In this document: in pieces, positions 17,093 to 25,964 of the stretch
Position numbering within the stretch: the first letter of the stretch is position 1
Layout: the number at the start of each line of letters is the position of its first letter
Assembly: GCF_051209875.1 (NCBI RefSeq)
Contig: NZ_JBNTQY010000001.1
Location: forward strand, 4,960,001-5,024,000
From: Emticicia sp051209875
Lineage (GTDB): Bacteria > Bacteroidota > Bacteroidia > Cytophagales > Spirosomataceae
Direction: 5' to 3'
Length of the DNA: 64,000 bases
The notes under the pieces: generated by a model
What the model was told of the DNA's origin: nothing
Databases searched by the model: none
The model's input: the letters and a program-made list of their open reading frames with translations, nothing else
Program-made: the position numbers and the translations under genes

Positions 17093-19517
17093 TCGAACCA
17101 AATCAGTCATTATTTTACTACTCATCGCTTGTGGGCCTGAGCCATTTGATTATGATGAATTTAAGAGTTTTTTCTCGCCCGAAAGTGCAGCCAATGAAAC
17201 AAAATTCCATCCATATAATTTCACTACTCAATTTACTTATGATACTGATATTTGGCAAGAAGAGCCTGTCATTGACCCAGCTCAGGCCGAAAATGTGAAA
17301 GCATGGGCAAGCTATGCAGGGGTTTCGGAGAAACTCGTCAGTGATGAACTATATATTGCTTATGGCGAAGAAGGACATGGCACTGGATTGAGTGATGCTT
17401 TGAAAAAGAAAGGAGAAACAGCCGCATTTGAGTATTTAGCATTATCGAAAGAAATCGAAGCGAATGATATTAGCAATTTTGATGATGCTGCCATTGATAC
17501 CAATCAGCAAGTGGTAAAGCCTGATTATAGTGTTTTATTAAGCAATATTCAAGCACAATATGCCCAAACCAAAGATATTTTCTTGAAAGAGCGTTTAGCT
17601 TATCAAGCTGTGAAAGTAGCGGATATGTCAGGGAATCCTAAACAGAGCATTGATTTTTATAATAAATTGGTCAAACCGATTACTAAAAAAACTTTTATCA
17701 GCGACTGGGCTACTTCACGTATGGCGGGTGCTTGTATGCACGCTGGTGATTCTACTAAGGCGATGTATCATTTTTCACAGTTATTTGTCAATGCCCCTAC
17801 TCGACAGTCTGCTGCTTATTTGAGTTTAAAAAACTTAGCCAAATTCCACGAAGAGGCATTGAATCTTTGTCAAAATGTCAATGAAAAAGCCAACGTTTAT
17901 GCTGCTACAGCCATTTTGCCTTTCCAAGACGGCTTGCCAATGCTCGAAAAAATGCGAGATTTGGATGAAGAAAATCCTTTATTAGAATTTGTAATGGCAC
18001 GTGAAATCAATAAAAATGAGAAATATTTTTTTACTGATCGCCAGGAATTAGAATATGCTTTTTGGGGAGTTGATTCTCTAAAAAAGAATAATTGGAAAGC
18101 AAATGCTTCTAATTATTTTGAAGAATTATTAGCTTTTTCACTCGAATCTTCTGAAAAAGAAGGTTTAAAAAACTCACCTTTTTGGTTAACTGCTGCTTCA
18201 TATTTGACCTTTATTGCTAAAGATTATAAAAAAGCCGATGAATTACTACAAAAAGCGAAAGCAATTCCAACTGAACGACAAGGGCTAAAAGACCAAATAG
18301 CCATGCAAGAAATGATTTTGACAGTGAGTGAAACGCCAGATGTTACGCCAAAAATGGAGGAAAAAGTTATACCTCTTTTAGAACGTTTTGCTCGTTCGGA
18401 CAAATTCCGAACGGCCAATAATTTCAATACTGCTTGTAAGATTTTAGCTGCAAAATATCGAGGATTGCCTGGCACTGATGAATTTTCTGAAAATTTAGGT
18501 TCAAAAACTACGGTTATCATCTCAACCGAAACAAAATCTTTGGGTTGGTTTGCTGGTTGTTTTGGCAAAAAAGAAAAGTCAGCTAATGATATTTCGCCAG
18601 AAAATAAAGCAAAAGCATTTCTGGTTTCGATGCTCACATCGTATCAATTAAATATAAGTGATACCAATGGTGGAGCTTCTTTTATGAGTAATTCTGACCA
18701 ATATGTCATTGAAGATTCTACTTCTTCAACAACAATTAATGCAGTAATAACCTATTTTTCAAAAAAATCACTTAGCGATTTTGATAAAAGGTTGATAAAA
18801 ATGACTGGTTTTAATAACGACTATTTATACTTGGTTTTAGGTCGAAGAGCTTTATCCGAACACCATTATGCTGAAGCAAGTGACGCATGGAAGCAGATTT
18901 CTCCACAAGTTTGGCAAGAAGAACCTTACAAAACATATTTAGATGTAAATCCGTTTAGTTTAAATGGGCAGGGTGACCGCAATGCAAAAGAAAAGGTTAC
19001 ACCATTGTCATTTGCCACTCGCATGGCCGATTTGGAGATAAAAGTAAAAGCAAATCCTAATGACGCTGAAAGTTGGTTATTGTTGGGGTGTGGTACATAT
19101 AATATGAGTTATTATGGCAATAGCTGGATTTTACTTCGCCGAAGTTGGAGTAGTTCGGAAACAATTAATGAAAAAAGTGACTACTATACTTACGAAAAAG
19201 CCTTATTTTATTTCGACAAAGCCATGAATACAGCAACAACGCCTGAGCAATCGGCAAAAGCTTGTTATTTGGCAGCAGCTTGTCAGAAAATAAAATACGA
19301 CATCATTTATACCAAACTTTATGATGGTATTTATATGCTTTCTGAGGAAGAGCGTCTTAAAAAAGAAGCTGAAATCAAACAGACTTTGACAACTTTGAGA
19401 AAAGATACGTATTCAACTTATTTCAATCTCTTGAAAACAAAGTATGGAAACACCCCTTTTGAAGACCAAGTGATAAAGGAATGTAGTACATACAAGGATT
19501 ATTTAGCTGGCAAATAG
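17076..19517 (+). CDS. Large lipoprotein with TPR-like C-terminal part
   Basis: An 813-residue protein with a lipobox in LLLIACGPEPF, starting at the ATG at 17076 inside the end of the previous gene. Much of it is helical and looks repeat-like. Near residue 670 DLEIKVKANPNDAESWLLLG is close to a TPR consensus, and YEKALFYFDKAM follows. It may be a scaffold for envelope partners. No enzyme motif was recognised. The 17-nt overlap with the upstream gene argues for an obligate pair. Function unknown. Confidence 0.65.
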   Translation: MLRLSNRTKSVIILLLIACGPEPFDYDEFKSFFSPESAANETKFHPYNFTTQFTYDTDIWQEEPVIDPAQAENVKAWASYAGVSEKLVSDELYIAYGEEGHGTGLSDALKKKGETAAFEYLALSKEIEANDISNFDDAAIDTNQQVVKPDYSVLLSNIQAQYAQTKDIFLKERLAYQAVKVADMSGNPKQSIDFYNKLVKPITKKTFISDWATSRMAGACMHAGDSTKAMYHFSQLFVNAPTRQSAAYLSLKNLAKFHEEALNLCQNVNEKANVYAATAILPFQDGLPMLEKMRDLDEENPLLEFVMAREINKNEKYFFTDRQELEYAFWGVDSLKKNNWKANASNYFEELLAFSLESSEKEGLKNSPFWLTAASYLTFIAKDYKKADELLQKAKAIPTERQGLKDQIAMQEMILTVSETPDVTPKMEEKVIPLLERFARSDKFRTANNFNTACKILAAKYRGLPGTDEFSENLGSKTTVIISTETKSLGWFAGCFGKKEKSANDISPENKAKAFLVSMLTSYQLNISDTNGGASFMSNSDQYVIEDSTSSTTINAVITYFSKKSLSDFDKRLIKMTGFNNDYLYLVLGRRALSEHHYAEASDAWKQISPQVWQEEPYKTYLDVNPFSLNGQGDRNAKEKVTPLSFATRMADLEIKVKANPNDAESWLLLGCGTYNMSYYGNSWILLRRSWSSSETINEKSDYYTYEKALFYFDKAMNTATTPEQSAKACYLAAACQKIKYDIIYTKLYDGIYMLSEEERLKKEAEIKQTLTTLRKDTYSTYFNLLKTKYGNTPFEDQVIKECSTYKDYLAGK

Positions 19518-19524
19518 TAAAGAA

Positions 19525-19559
19525 TAGTTGTGGCACACTTTTGAAGTGTTCCACAACTA
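19525..19559. repeat. REP-like hairpin with GTGG head
   Basis: A 35-nt near-perfect palindrome. The outer stem is TAGTTGTGG/CCACAACTA, there is one C-U mismatch, and the inner stem is ACACTT/AAGTGT around loop TTG. It sits between the lipoprotein gene and the adenosyltransferase gene. There is no T-run, so it is not a standard terminator. Confidence 0.65.
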
Positions 19560-19576
19560 ATTTCAACAAATTTTAA

Positions 19577-20137
19577 ATGAAAATATACACAAAAACAGGA
19601 GATACTGGCACAACTTCGCTCGTAGGCGGAACGAGAATTAGCAAAGGTGATTTAAAAATTGAATCGTATGGTACAGTTGATGAATTAAATTCATGGATTG
19701 GCTTGGTACGAGATCAAGCTATTAATGAGTCAAGAAAAGAGATTCTAAAAGAAATTCAAGACCGTTTGTTTACGATTGGAGCAGATTTGGCTTCTGAGCC
19801 AGAACAAGTTCGGAAGAAAAAATTACCTGACCTTTTGGATGAAGATATTTTGCTTTTGGAAAATGAAATGGACAAAATGGATGCTGAAATTCCACCGTTA
19901 CGAGCCTTCATTTTACCGGGCGGGCATCAATCAGTTTCATATACTCATATTGCTCGGACTGTCTGCCGTCGTGCCGAGCGTTTAAGTATTAGACTGTCTG
20001 CCGAAGAAGAAGTTAATCAACTGATTATCAAATATTTAAATCGACTTTCAGACTATCTTTTTGTCCTTTCACGAAAAATGACGCAGGAATTAGGTAGCGA
20101 AGAAGTTGCTTGGAAACCAAGAGTAAACAAGGCATAA
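19577..20137 (+). CDS. PduO-type cob(I)alamin adenosyltransferase
   Basis: Transfers adenosyl from ATP to cob(I)alamin to make coenzyme B12. The 186-residue protein carries the ATP-binding N-terminus KIYTKTGDTGTTSLVGG, the SYGTVDELNSWIG motif, and the C-terminal helices with RTVCRRAERLSIRL and YLNRLSDYLFVLSR. It is full length for the family. No cobalamin synthesis genes are in view, so it may serve salvaged cobalamin for B12-dependent enzymes elsewhere. Confidence 0.95.
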   Translation: MKIYTKTGDTGTTSLVGGTRISKGDLKIESYGTVDELNSWIGLVRDQAINESRKEILKEIQDRLFTIGADLASEPEQVRKKKLPDLLDEDILLLENEMDKMDAEIPPLRAFILPGGHQSVSYTHIARTVCRRAERLSIRLSAEEEVNQLIIKYLNRLSDYLFVLSRKMTQELGSEEVAWKPRVNKA

Positions 20138-20188
20138 AAAAAGTATAAGCCTCCTTTCAGAGACTTACACCATTGTATAGAAACGCTC

Positions 20189-20217
20189 AGTAGCGAGGAG
20201 TTCGGCTCCTCCACTAC
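20189..20217 (+). repeat. REP-like hairpin with GTAG head
   Basis: The sequence AGTAG is followed by CGAGGAG, loop TTCGG and CTCCTCC, then CTAC closing the outer stem. It lies in the convergent spacer between the adenosyltransferase gene and the leftward unknown gene and could also slow transcription. Confidence 0.6.
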
Positions 20218-20227
20218 TTTGCCAAAA

Positions 20228-20743
20228 TTATTCATTTGCTAAAGCCATTTGTGCTTGATTTAGACATTTAATATCAGTGTGTGGAAAATCTAATATTTTG
20301 CCAGTTGGCTTGTCTAATTTCCAAGCTTTTACAATTTTGGTCAAATATTTTTGCTGTTCAATTACTGCCAATGCAAACAATGTTGGGTCTTCAACACCTT
20401 TCAAACTGCAGCCTTTTACAGAAACACAATGATAAAAATTATTGAATTTCGGAATCTCAACAACCTCTATTACTTTTAATTGAAAATCGTCATTGCTTTT
20501 AAGTGAATTTTCAAATCTTGATAAAAAAAGAAAATGCTTATCTGCTTTCTTCATCACAGCTATACCATAATGTAAGTTTATCATAGTGCTGTTGATTTTC
20601 GTAATTTCTTTTAATTCTCGATAATCTTTGTACCTTATTCCTACATACTGATTTCTAAAATTTGTACTATTTTGAGATTGTGCAGAAGTCCTATTTGTCC
20701 CCAAAAGCATTAGAATGATAAACAGAATAGATATTTTATTCAT
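20228..20743 (-). CDS. Secreted protein of unknown function
   Basis: A 171-residue protein with a signal peptide (MNKISILFIILMLLGTNRTSAQ). The mature part is alpha/beta-like with two Cys (YHCVSVKGCSLKG) that could pair in the periplasm, and a third near the C-terminus (DIKCLNQAQM). No family was recognised. It is a single gene between convergent and divergent neighbours. Confidence 0.6.
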   Translation of the reverse strand: MNKISILFIILMLLGTNRTSAQSQNSTNFRNQYVGIRYKDYRELKEITKINSTMINLHYGIAVMKKADKHFLFLSRFENSLKSNDDFQLKVIEVVEIPKFNNFYHCVSVKGCSLKGVEDPTLFALAVIEQQKYLTKIVKAWKLDKPTGKILDFPHTDIKCLNQAQMALANE

Positions 20744-20897
20744 TTTTTCTAAATTTTCAATGTTTTTGGGTCAATTATGCACTAATCAAGAAAAAGCAGT
20801 AAATTTGCACTTTCAAAGTTTTAATGCTATTGCTCAGATATTTGGCACAGCTTAAAAGTAATTTTGTTTATTTCTATCGCAAAAATCATTCCAAAAA

Positions 20898-22418
20898 ATG
20901 ACTAAGAAAATTCAGTCGGCACTTATTTCGGTTTATTACAAAGACGGTTTAGATAAAATCGTACAATTGCTTCACGAACAAAACGTCCAAATTTTTTCGA
21001 CAGGTGGTACACAAAAATTTGTTGAAGACTTGGGTATTCCAGTCACAGCAGTTGAAGATTTGACAAGTTACCCTTCGATTTTCGGCGGACGTGTAAAAAC
21101 CCTTCACCCTAAAATTTTCGGTGGTATTCTTTATCGTAGAGAAAATGAAGGGGATGTACAAACAGCCGCACAGTTTGAAATTCCGTCGATTGATTTAGTT
21201 ATTGTTGATTTATATCCTTTTGTTGAAACCGTTGCTTCAGGAGCAAGTGACGAAGATATTATTGAAAAAATTGACATTGGAGGCATTTCTTTGATTCGTG
21301 GAGCAGCCAAAAATTTCAATGATGTATTGATCGTCTCTTCACGTGAGCAATACGATGATGTTTATGAAATTTTGAAGGAAAAAGGTTGTTCAACCGACCT
21401 CGAAGACCGTCGCCGCTATGCAAAAGAAGGCTTTCAGATGAGTTCAAGCTATGATACTGCTATTCATAATTATTTTGCCAATGATGTATATTTATCAACA
21501 CAAAGCTTTGATTTATTGCCGAAAAAAGTTTTACGTTATGGTGAAAATCCTCACCAAGCGGCAACTTTCTATGGTGATTTAGATGCGATGTTTGAGCAAA
21601 TTCATGGAAAAGAATTATCTTACAATAATCTCATGGACGTAGAGGCTTGTGTGCGTTTGATGGATGAATTTACTGAAACTTCGTTTGTCATTGTAAAACA
21701 TAACAACGCTTGTGGTGTAGCCACTGCCCCAACAGCTAAAGAAGCTTATGTTAATGCTTTGGCTTGTGATCCAGTTTCAGCTTTTGGTGGCGTAATCATT
21801 ACTAATGCTAATGTTGATTTGGCAACTGCCGAAGAATTGCACAAACTTTTCTTTGAAATTTTGATAGCTCCGAGTTTCGACGAAGATGCTTTAGAAATAT
21901 TGAAAAAGAAAAAAGACCGTCGTTTATTAATCAGAAAACCAGTTGAAGTAAGCAAAAAACAATTCAAAACACTATTGAATGGTGTTTTGGAACAAGATAA
22001 AGATAATTCAATTGAAACAGCCGCTGATTTTAAAGTAGCAACTGAAAAATCCCCAAGCGAAAGCGAAATTAAGGCTTTAGAATTTGCCTTGAAGATTTGT
22101 AAGCACTTGAAATCTAATAACGTAGTGTTGGCAAAAGACGGCCAGATGTTGGCTTGTGGAGTAGGTCAAACCTCACGTGTAGATGCGTTGAAACAAGCCA
22201 TCGACAAAGCAAAAACATTTGGTTTCGACCTCAACGGAGCAGCAATGGCTTCAGAAGCTTTCTTCCCATTTGCTGACTGTGTAGAAATTGCTCACCAAGC
22301 TGGCATCACCACAGTTGTACAACCTGGTGGCTCTATTCGTGACAAAGAATCAATTGATTATTGCAATGCCAATGGTCTTTCGATGGTCATGACAGGCGTA
22401 AGGCATTTCTTGCATTAA
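20898..22418 (+). CDS. purH: Bifunctional AICAR formyltransferase/IMP cyclohydrolase
   Basis: Performs the last two steps of IMP synthesis. The 506-residue protein has the N-terminal cyclohydrolase (MGS-like) domain with STGGTQKFVED and GGRVKTLHPKIFGGIL. The C-terminal formyltransferase domain contains KHNNACGVA and ends with VVQPGGSIRDKESIDYCN and the family ending MTGVRHFLH. A -7-like TAAATTTG lies at 20800-20807 without a matched -33. It is a single gene closed by a terminator at 22441. Confidence 0.97.
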   Translation: MTKKIQSALISVYYKDGLDKIVQLLHEQNVQIFSTGGTQKFVEDLGIPVTAVEDLTSYPSIFGGRVKTLHPKIFGGILYRRENEGDVQTAAQFEIPSIDLVIVDLYPFVETVASGASDEDIIEKIDIGGISLIRGAAKNFNDVLIVSSREQYDDVYEILKEKGCSTDLEDRRRYAKEGFQMSSSYDTAIHNYFANDVYLSTQSFDLLPKKVLRYGENPHQAATFYGDLDAMFEQIHGKELSYNNLMDVEACVRLMDEFTETSFVIVKHNNACGVATAPTAKEAYVNALACDPVSAFGGVIITNANVDLATAEELHKLFFEILIAPSFDEDALEILKKKKDRRLLIRKPVEVSKKQFKTLLNGVLEQDKDNSIETAADFKVATEKSPSESEIKALEFALKICKHLKSNNVVLAKDGQMLACGVGQTSRVDALKQAIDKAKTFGFDLNGAAMASEAFFPFADCVEIAHQAGITTVVQPGGSIRDKESIDYCNANGLSMVMTGVRHFLH

Positions 22419-22440
22419 GAGAAGTTTTTTGTTAAAAGGA

Positions 22441-22475
22441 AAGCGAACTATTCTGGAAATGGTTCGCTTTTTTTG
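22441..22475 (+). terminator. Rho-independent terminator after purH
   Basis: The stem AAAGCGAAC with GTTCGCTTT (9 bp) around a 13-nt loop, followed by a T-run. Confidence 0.85.
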
Positions 22476-22551
22476 TAGATTAATTTATTGGTAATGTGCT
22501 GAAATGTATGATGATTTTGAAAAGAAAGACAATGAGGCGTAACTTTGGTAG

Positions 22552-22761
22552 ATGTGTCTAATAAATATCAAAGTAAACTGCCCACATTGCCATTCTGCAA
22601 AAGTCGTCAAAAATGGCAAAAAACGAACAGGTATGCAGAATTTTTTATGCAGAGCCTGTGCTAAACAATTTCAATGGGAATATTTTTATCAAGGAGCTAA
22701 TCCATTGGTAAAAGCTCAAGTAAAAATCGGACCGCCGATGCGGTTCTTTGCTTCATGGTAG
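22552..22761 (+). CDS. IS1 InsA-like zinc-ribbon N-terminal part of transposase
   Basis: A 69-residue frame with a Cys4 zinc ribbon (CPHCHSAKVV...FLCRAC) followed by AKQFQWEYFYQGANPLVKA, the N-terminus of Bacteroidota IS1 transposases. The last about ten residues (IGPPMRFFASW) come from a GC-rich insertion and are out of phase with the catalytic frame. The start at 22552 is a non-ATG codon inferred from the frame; the protein sense begins by NIKVNCPHC. Confidence 0.75.
   Translation: MCLINIKVNCPHCHSAKVVKNGKKRTGMQNFLCRACAKQFQWEYFYQGANPLVKAQVKIGPPMRFFASW
22729..22746. repeat. GC-rich 18-mer inside the IS1 transposase
   Basis: The core CGGACCGCCGATGCGGTT, with inner hairpin ACCGC/GCGGT at 22731-22744, interrupts the transposase reading frame. 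It closely matches the reverse complement of 59903-59922 in prmC. Compared with an expected uninterrupted VKMLLHGSG, the net insertion is about 19 nt, which shifts the frame. Confidence 0.65.
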
Positions 22762-23278
22762 TGGTATTAGGGATTGTTACAAAGTCTTTGGTGTAAGCCA
22801 TCAAACGACCTTGAATCTTATACTTTCTGAAGGGGAAAAGATAAAAATTACTCCTCAAAGAAAGCATTACCAACAAGTCCAAATTGACGAAATGTACTCT
22901 TTTGTCGGAAAAAAAAATAAAAAAGTATGGCTATTTTATGCTTATGCTCCCGAAACAAAAGAAATTTTGGCTATAACAATGGGTAAACGGAGTCGAAAGC
23001 AATTACAAAGTCTAATGATACAACTTAAAAATCTTCACATAGAAATTGATTTTTATTGTACAGATAAATTTGAAGCTTTCAAAGAAATTTTACCGTATTA
23101 TAGCCATTTAATTGGCAAAAGGTTTACGAAAAATATTGAGGGTATCAATACTCTTATTCGTTCTAAAATTGCCAGATTACAGCGTCGTACTACTAAATTT
23201 TCAAAGAAATTAATAGTTCAATGGTTTTTGATGAAATTATTTATCTTTTATTTCAATCAAATGCCATCATACATTTAA
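22748..23278 (+). CDS. IS1 InsB-like catalytic part of transposase
   Basis: A 176-residue frame with the DDE-type catalytic domain: QIDEMYSFVGKKNKKVWLFYAY (first Asp), DFYCTDKFEAF (second Asp) and KNIEGINTLIRSKIARLQRRT (Glu region), matching InsB of IS1. In IS1 the two frames are joined by a -1 frameshift. Here a GC-rich insertion lies between them, so the full transposase could be made only by an unusual shift, or not at all. Confidence 0.85.
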   Translation: MLHGSGIRDCYKVFGVSHQTTLNLILSEGEKIKITPQRKHYQQVQIDEMYSFVGKKNKKVWLFYAYAPETKEILAITMGKRSRKQLQSLMIQLKNLHIEIDFYCTDKFEAFKEILPYYSHLIGKRFTKNIEGINTLIRSKIARLQRRTTKFSKKLIVQWFLMKLFIFYFNQMPSYI

Positions 23279-23388
23279 TAACATAACCAATTTATTGAAG
23301 AAACTTGCCAATAACAACTTTCTTGACAAAATTATTGTTATATTTTTTATTAATTACGTTATTGCATTAAAAAACAATCATCTAAGAA

Positions 23389-23892
23389 ATGACACAATCT
23401 GAAATAGATTTGCTTATAACTTGTCCTAAAAATATTATCACAAAACGGTTTTTGCTTCGAAATTTGGATAGGTCTTTGCATGGTGTTTTAGATGCAGAAG
23501 CGATAATTGAGGAAAAGAACTTCAAGTTTAAAGTTTTTTTCAGACAAAGTATAAAGTTAGAAGAAAAATTTTCAGTTGGACTAAAATTACTTACTAATGA
23601 GGATGAAGATATAAATTTAGTACGATATAATGGCATACATGAGCATACTAATAAACATGGAGATGGAGTTATTTTTAATACTTTTCACAAACATTTTGCG
23701 ACTGAAAGTGCCATTTTTAAAGGTATTAAGGCAGAACATAATGCTAAACCTGCTAATTACGTTAATTTTAAAGGAGCAGTTGTTAGATTTTTTAAAGAAT
23801 TAAATTTCCAAAACTATCATCAATTTTTAAAACATTTTGATATAGTTGAAAACGAGAATGAAAATAGTAATCAACTTGATTTTGATTTTTAA
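23389..23892 (+). CDS. Accessory cassette protein A, family uncertain
   Basis: A 167-residue protein without signal peptide. It begins MTQSEIDLLITCPKNI and carries a His-rich central motif GIHEHTNKHGDGVIFNTFH. It ends in acidic low-complexity residues (ENENENSNQLDFDF). I associate this kind of protein from memory with DUF6978-type partners of DUF1828 proteins, but this is weak. It is 2 nt upstream of the DUF1828-like gene, so the two form one unit, next to the IS1 copy and ahead of a terminator. The coding sequence is more AT-rich than its neighbours by eye, suggesting recent acquisition. Function unknown. Confidence 0.6.
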   Translation: MTQSEIDLLITCPKNIITKRFLLRNLDRSLHGVLDAEAIIEEKNFKFKVFFRQSIKLEEKFSVGLKLLTNEDEDINLVRYNGIHEHTNKHGDGVIFNTFHKHFATESAIFKGIKAEHNAKPANYVNFKGAVVRFFKELNFQNYHQFLKHFDIVENENENSNQLDFDF

Positions 23893-23894
23893 AG

Positions 23895-24665
23895 ATGAAT
23901 AATCTGTCTGAAATAAAGAATATATTACAAAACCAATTTATGGATATGTTTGATTTAAAACAAATCAGACCTTCTATATTTCAAATCGTTTTGCCTTACT
24001 ATTACTCTGACGGTGACATTTTTGAAATTTTCATTGAGCAAGAAGGTGATATTTTCATTCTTCAAGATTTCGGACTTTCATTAATGAAATTATCTTATGA
24101 TTCAGATACTGAAAGTGACTATAAAAGGGATTTAATAAAAAAGATTTTAAGGGAAAATCAAGTAGAATTTGATGATGGAAACATATATTTAAACACATCA
24201 ATTGATTTTTTATTACCTAATCTAATGGTGTTTTTAGATACCATATCAAAAGTATCAGCACTATCATTGCTCAACAAAAAAGTTTCAAGAAATCAATTTT
24301 ATGAAGTTGTAGAAAAATTCCTTGCTGAACGATTTAGGAATAATGGATTTGAGAGTAAATTTCTACCTGAAAGTGTCCCTTATGTGGAAGATTATCTTGC
24401 TCCACACGCAATCATTGTGGAAAACAAAATACCGATTTGTTTATTTCCAATTGCTACAAATGATAGATGTGACCAAGTAACAATCTCTGTTCAGCACTAT
24501 AAACTGAATGGTTTTAATCCATATTTAATAGGTTTATATGAAAATATGGAAGACATAAGCAGTAAAAAGATTTCAAAAGTAACCAATTTAATGGATAAGC
24601 AATTTTCGTTTTTCTTTAAAAATGAAAAGTTTATAACCAACTATCTACAAGATAAATTAAATTAA
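23895..24665 (+). CDS. Accessory cassette protein B, DUF1828-like
   Basis: A 256-residue cytoplasmic protein. The N-terminal about 100 residues (PYYYSDGDIFEIFIEQEGDIFILQDFGLSLMKL) fit the DUF1828 pattern and the C-terminal part resembles DUF1829 (IVENKIPICLFPIATNDRCDQ). Such proteins occur with phage and mobile DNA and have no settled function. The start is 2 nt after protein A, so they are co-translated. A clean terminator closes the cassette. The layout of two small tightly linked genes beside an IS suggests a toxin-antitoxin or defence-like module, which is inference. Confidence 0.65.
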   Translation: MNNLSEIKNILQNQFMDMFDLKQIRPSIFQIVLPYYYSDGDIFEIFIEQEGDIFILQDFGLSLMKLSYDSDTESDYKRDLIKKILRENQVEFDDGNIYLNTSIDFLLPNLMVFLDTISKVSALSLLNKKVSRNQFYEVVEKFLAERFRNNGFESKFLPESVPYVEDYLAPHAIIVENKIPICLFPIATNDRCDQVTISVQHYKLNGFNPYLIGLYENMEDISSKKISKVTNLMDKQFSFFFKNEKFITNYLQDKLN

Positions 24666-24687
24666 TCAATTTAAATATTATACATAT

Positions 24688-24726
24688 AAAAAACGAGCCA
24701 TCCATCACTGAATAGCTCGTTTTTTT
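24688..24726. terminator. Bidirectional terminator after the accessory cassette
   Basis: An 11-bp stem AAAAAACGAGC with GCTCGTTTTTT around a 16-nt loop. It is placed between the convergent cassette and oxidoreductase genes and can serve both. Confidence 0.85.
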
Positions 24727-24748
24727 ATGATAAATATTTCAAAAACTA

Positions 24749-25894
24749 TCAAATCTTCACCCAAGCTTGTTTGCGGTGACTTTCGATGATTCTTTCACAA
24801 ATCAATAACTCACGCAAACCATCGGCGAAGGTTGGGAACGTTGGATTTTCTGGTTGTTTGCCTGCTGCAACTGCTGCATACACTTCTTTAAACAATTGTT
24901 TGGAAGTATCAGGAAAACCTTCGTTGTGTCCACCTGGGAAACTGATGAGGCTTTGTGCTTCACGGTAAAACAATGATGGGTCTTTCATCAATTGTTGGTT
25001 GGCTCCGTCACGCTTTCCTACCCACATTTCATTAGGTTTTTCTGAACACCACTCAAAATTCGCTTTCGAGCCAGAAATCTCCAAATTCAATCTATTTTTG
25101 CGTCCTGCTGCTACTTGGCTAACTGTTACACTTCCTTTATTACCATTATCGAATCTCAACAATACACTTGCATGATCTTCTGTATTAATCGGAACTTCCT
25201 GATAATCAGATGGTTCAAGCATTTTTCCTGAATACGTTTCGATTGCTTTTAATGGTTTCAAACGAGTTTTGTGAACTGTACTGAAATCGGCCATTACCTC
25301 TACGATTTTCAAACCTGTGATGTATTCAGTTACATCCAAAAGGTGCGAGCCAATATCTGCAATTGCTCTTGAATCGCCCGATTTATCTGGCTCTAAACGC
25401 CAGTTATAGTCAGTTTGATAGAAAAGCCAATCTTGCAAATAGCTACCCATGATTGAGTAAATTTCGCCTAAATCGCCTTTTTCACGCATGGTTTTCATCT
25501 GACGAACCAATGGATAATATCTCAAATTGAAGTGAACAGCATTAACCAAACCAGTTTCAGCTGCCAATTTCACTAATTCTTCAGCATCTTCTATTTTAGT
25601 AGCCAAAGGTTTTTCGCAAACCACGTGTTTACCAGCCAGTAAAACAGCTTTTGATTGTGAATAATGCAAGAAATTTGGTGTACAAACGTGTACACATTCA
25701 ATATCTTCATCTTTCAACAAATCTTCAAAAATATAGGCACGTTCGATGCCTAAAGCATCAGCTTTTTCTCTGGCTAAACCAATATTCGCTTCGCAAAGTC
25801 CTAAAACTTCAATATTTGGCAAGCGACGAAGGGCTTCGATATGTGCAGGTCCGATGAAACCAGTGCCAACGACGGCAACTTTGATTTTTTTCAT
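24749..25894 (-). CDS. Gfo/Idh/MocA family NAD(P)-dependent oxidoreductase
   Basis: A 381-residue sugar or cyclitol dehydrogenase. The N-terminal Rossmann fold has VAVVGTGFIGPAH and the family signature CEKPLATKIEDAEELV. The C-terminal substrate domain includes RAIADIGSHLLDV with the catalytic Asp/His region. The start is the ATG at 25894. The TTG four codons upstream is less likely. It follows a GntR gene in the same direction, and a GntR-type operator also precedes deoC, which points to catabolism of a sugar or polyol. The exact substrate is unknown. Confidence 0.9.
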   Translation of the reverse strand: MKKIKVAVVGTGFIGPAHIEALRRLPNIEVLGLCEANIGLAREKADALGIERAYIFEDLLKDEDIECVHVCTPNFLHYSQSKAVLLAGKHVVCEKPLATKIEDAEELVKLAAETGLVNAVHFNLRYYPLVRQMKTMREKGDLGEIYSIMGSYLQDWLFYQTDYNWRLEPDKSGDSRAIADIGSHLLDVTEYITGLKIVEVMADFSTVHKTRLKPLKAIETYSGKMLEPSDYQEVPINTEDHASVLLRFDNGNKGSVTVSQVAAGRKNRLNLEISGSKANFEWCSEKPNEMWVGKRDGANQQLMKDPSLFYREAQSLISFPGGHNEGFPDTSKQLFKEVYAAVAAGKQPENPTFPTFADGLRELLICERIIESHRKQAWVKI

Positions 25895-25964
25895 GGTTGA
25901 AGGCAAAAAAGGGTTAATTAATATTAAAAAAAAGAATTTCGTCCCAAAAATAGTAAGAGATTCC

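Larger units (their letters stand above)
22491..23288 (+). mobile_element. IS1-family insertion sequence, 798 bp, with target duplication
   Basis: Terminal inverted repeats start at GGTAATGTGCTG on the left and GGTTATGTTATT on the right (read inward) and continue with a shared AAATGTATGATG. About 20 of 24 bases match. The element is flanked by the 8-bp direct repeat AATTTATT (22483-22490 and 23289-23296), which fits IS1-type 8-9 bp target duplication. The length is close to the 768 bp of IS1. It inserted downstream of the purH terminator. The transposase frame is broken by a GC-rich insertion, so this copy may no longer move by itself. Confidence 0.9.

Noticed and set aside
18224..18637. A 137-codon minus-strand frame
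   Set aside because: It is a shadow of the large lipoprotein gene without a recognisable domain.
19525..19559. Hairpin considered as a terminator of the lipoprotein operon
   Set aside because: No T-run follows, and the architecture matches the REP-like hairpins better.
22697..22882. A 61-codon minus-strand frame within IS1
   Set aside because: It is antisense to the catalytic part of the transposase and has no independent support.
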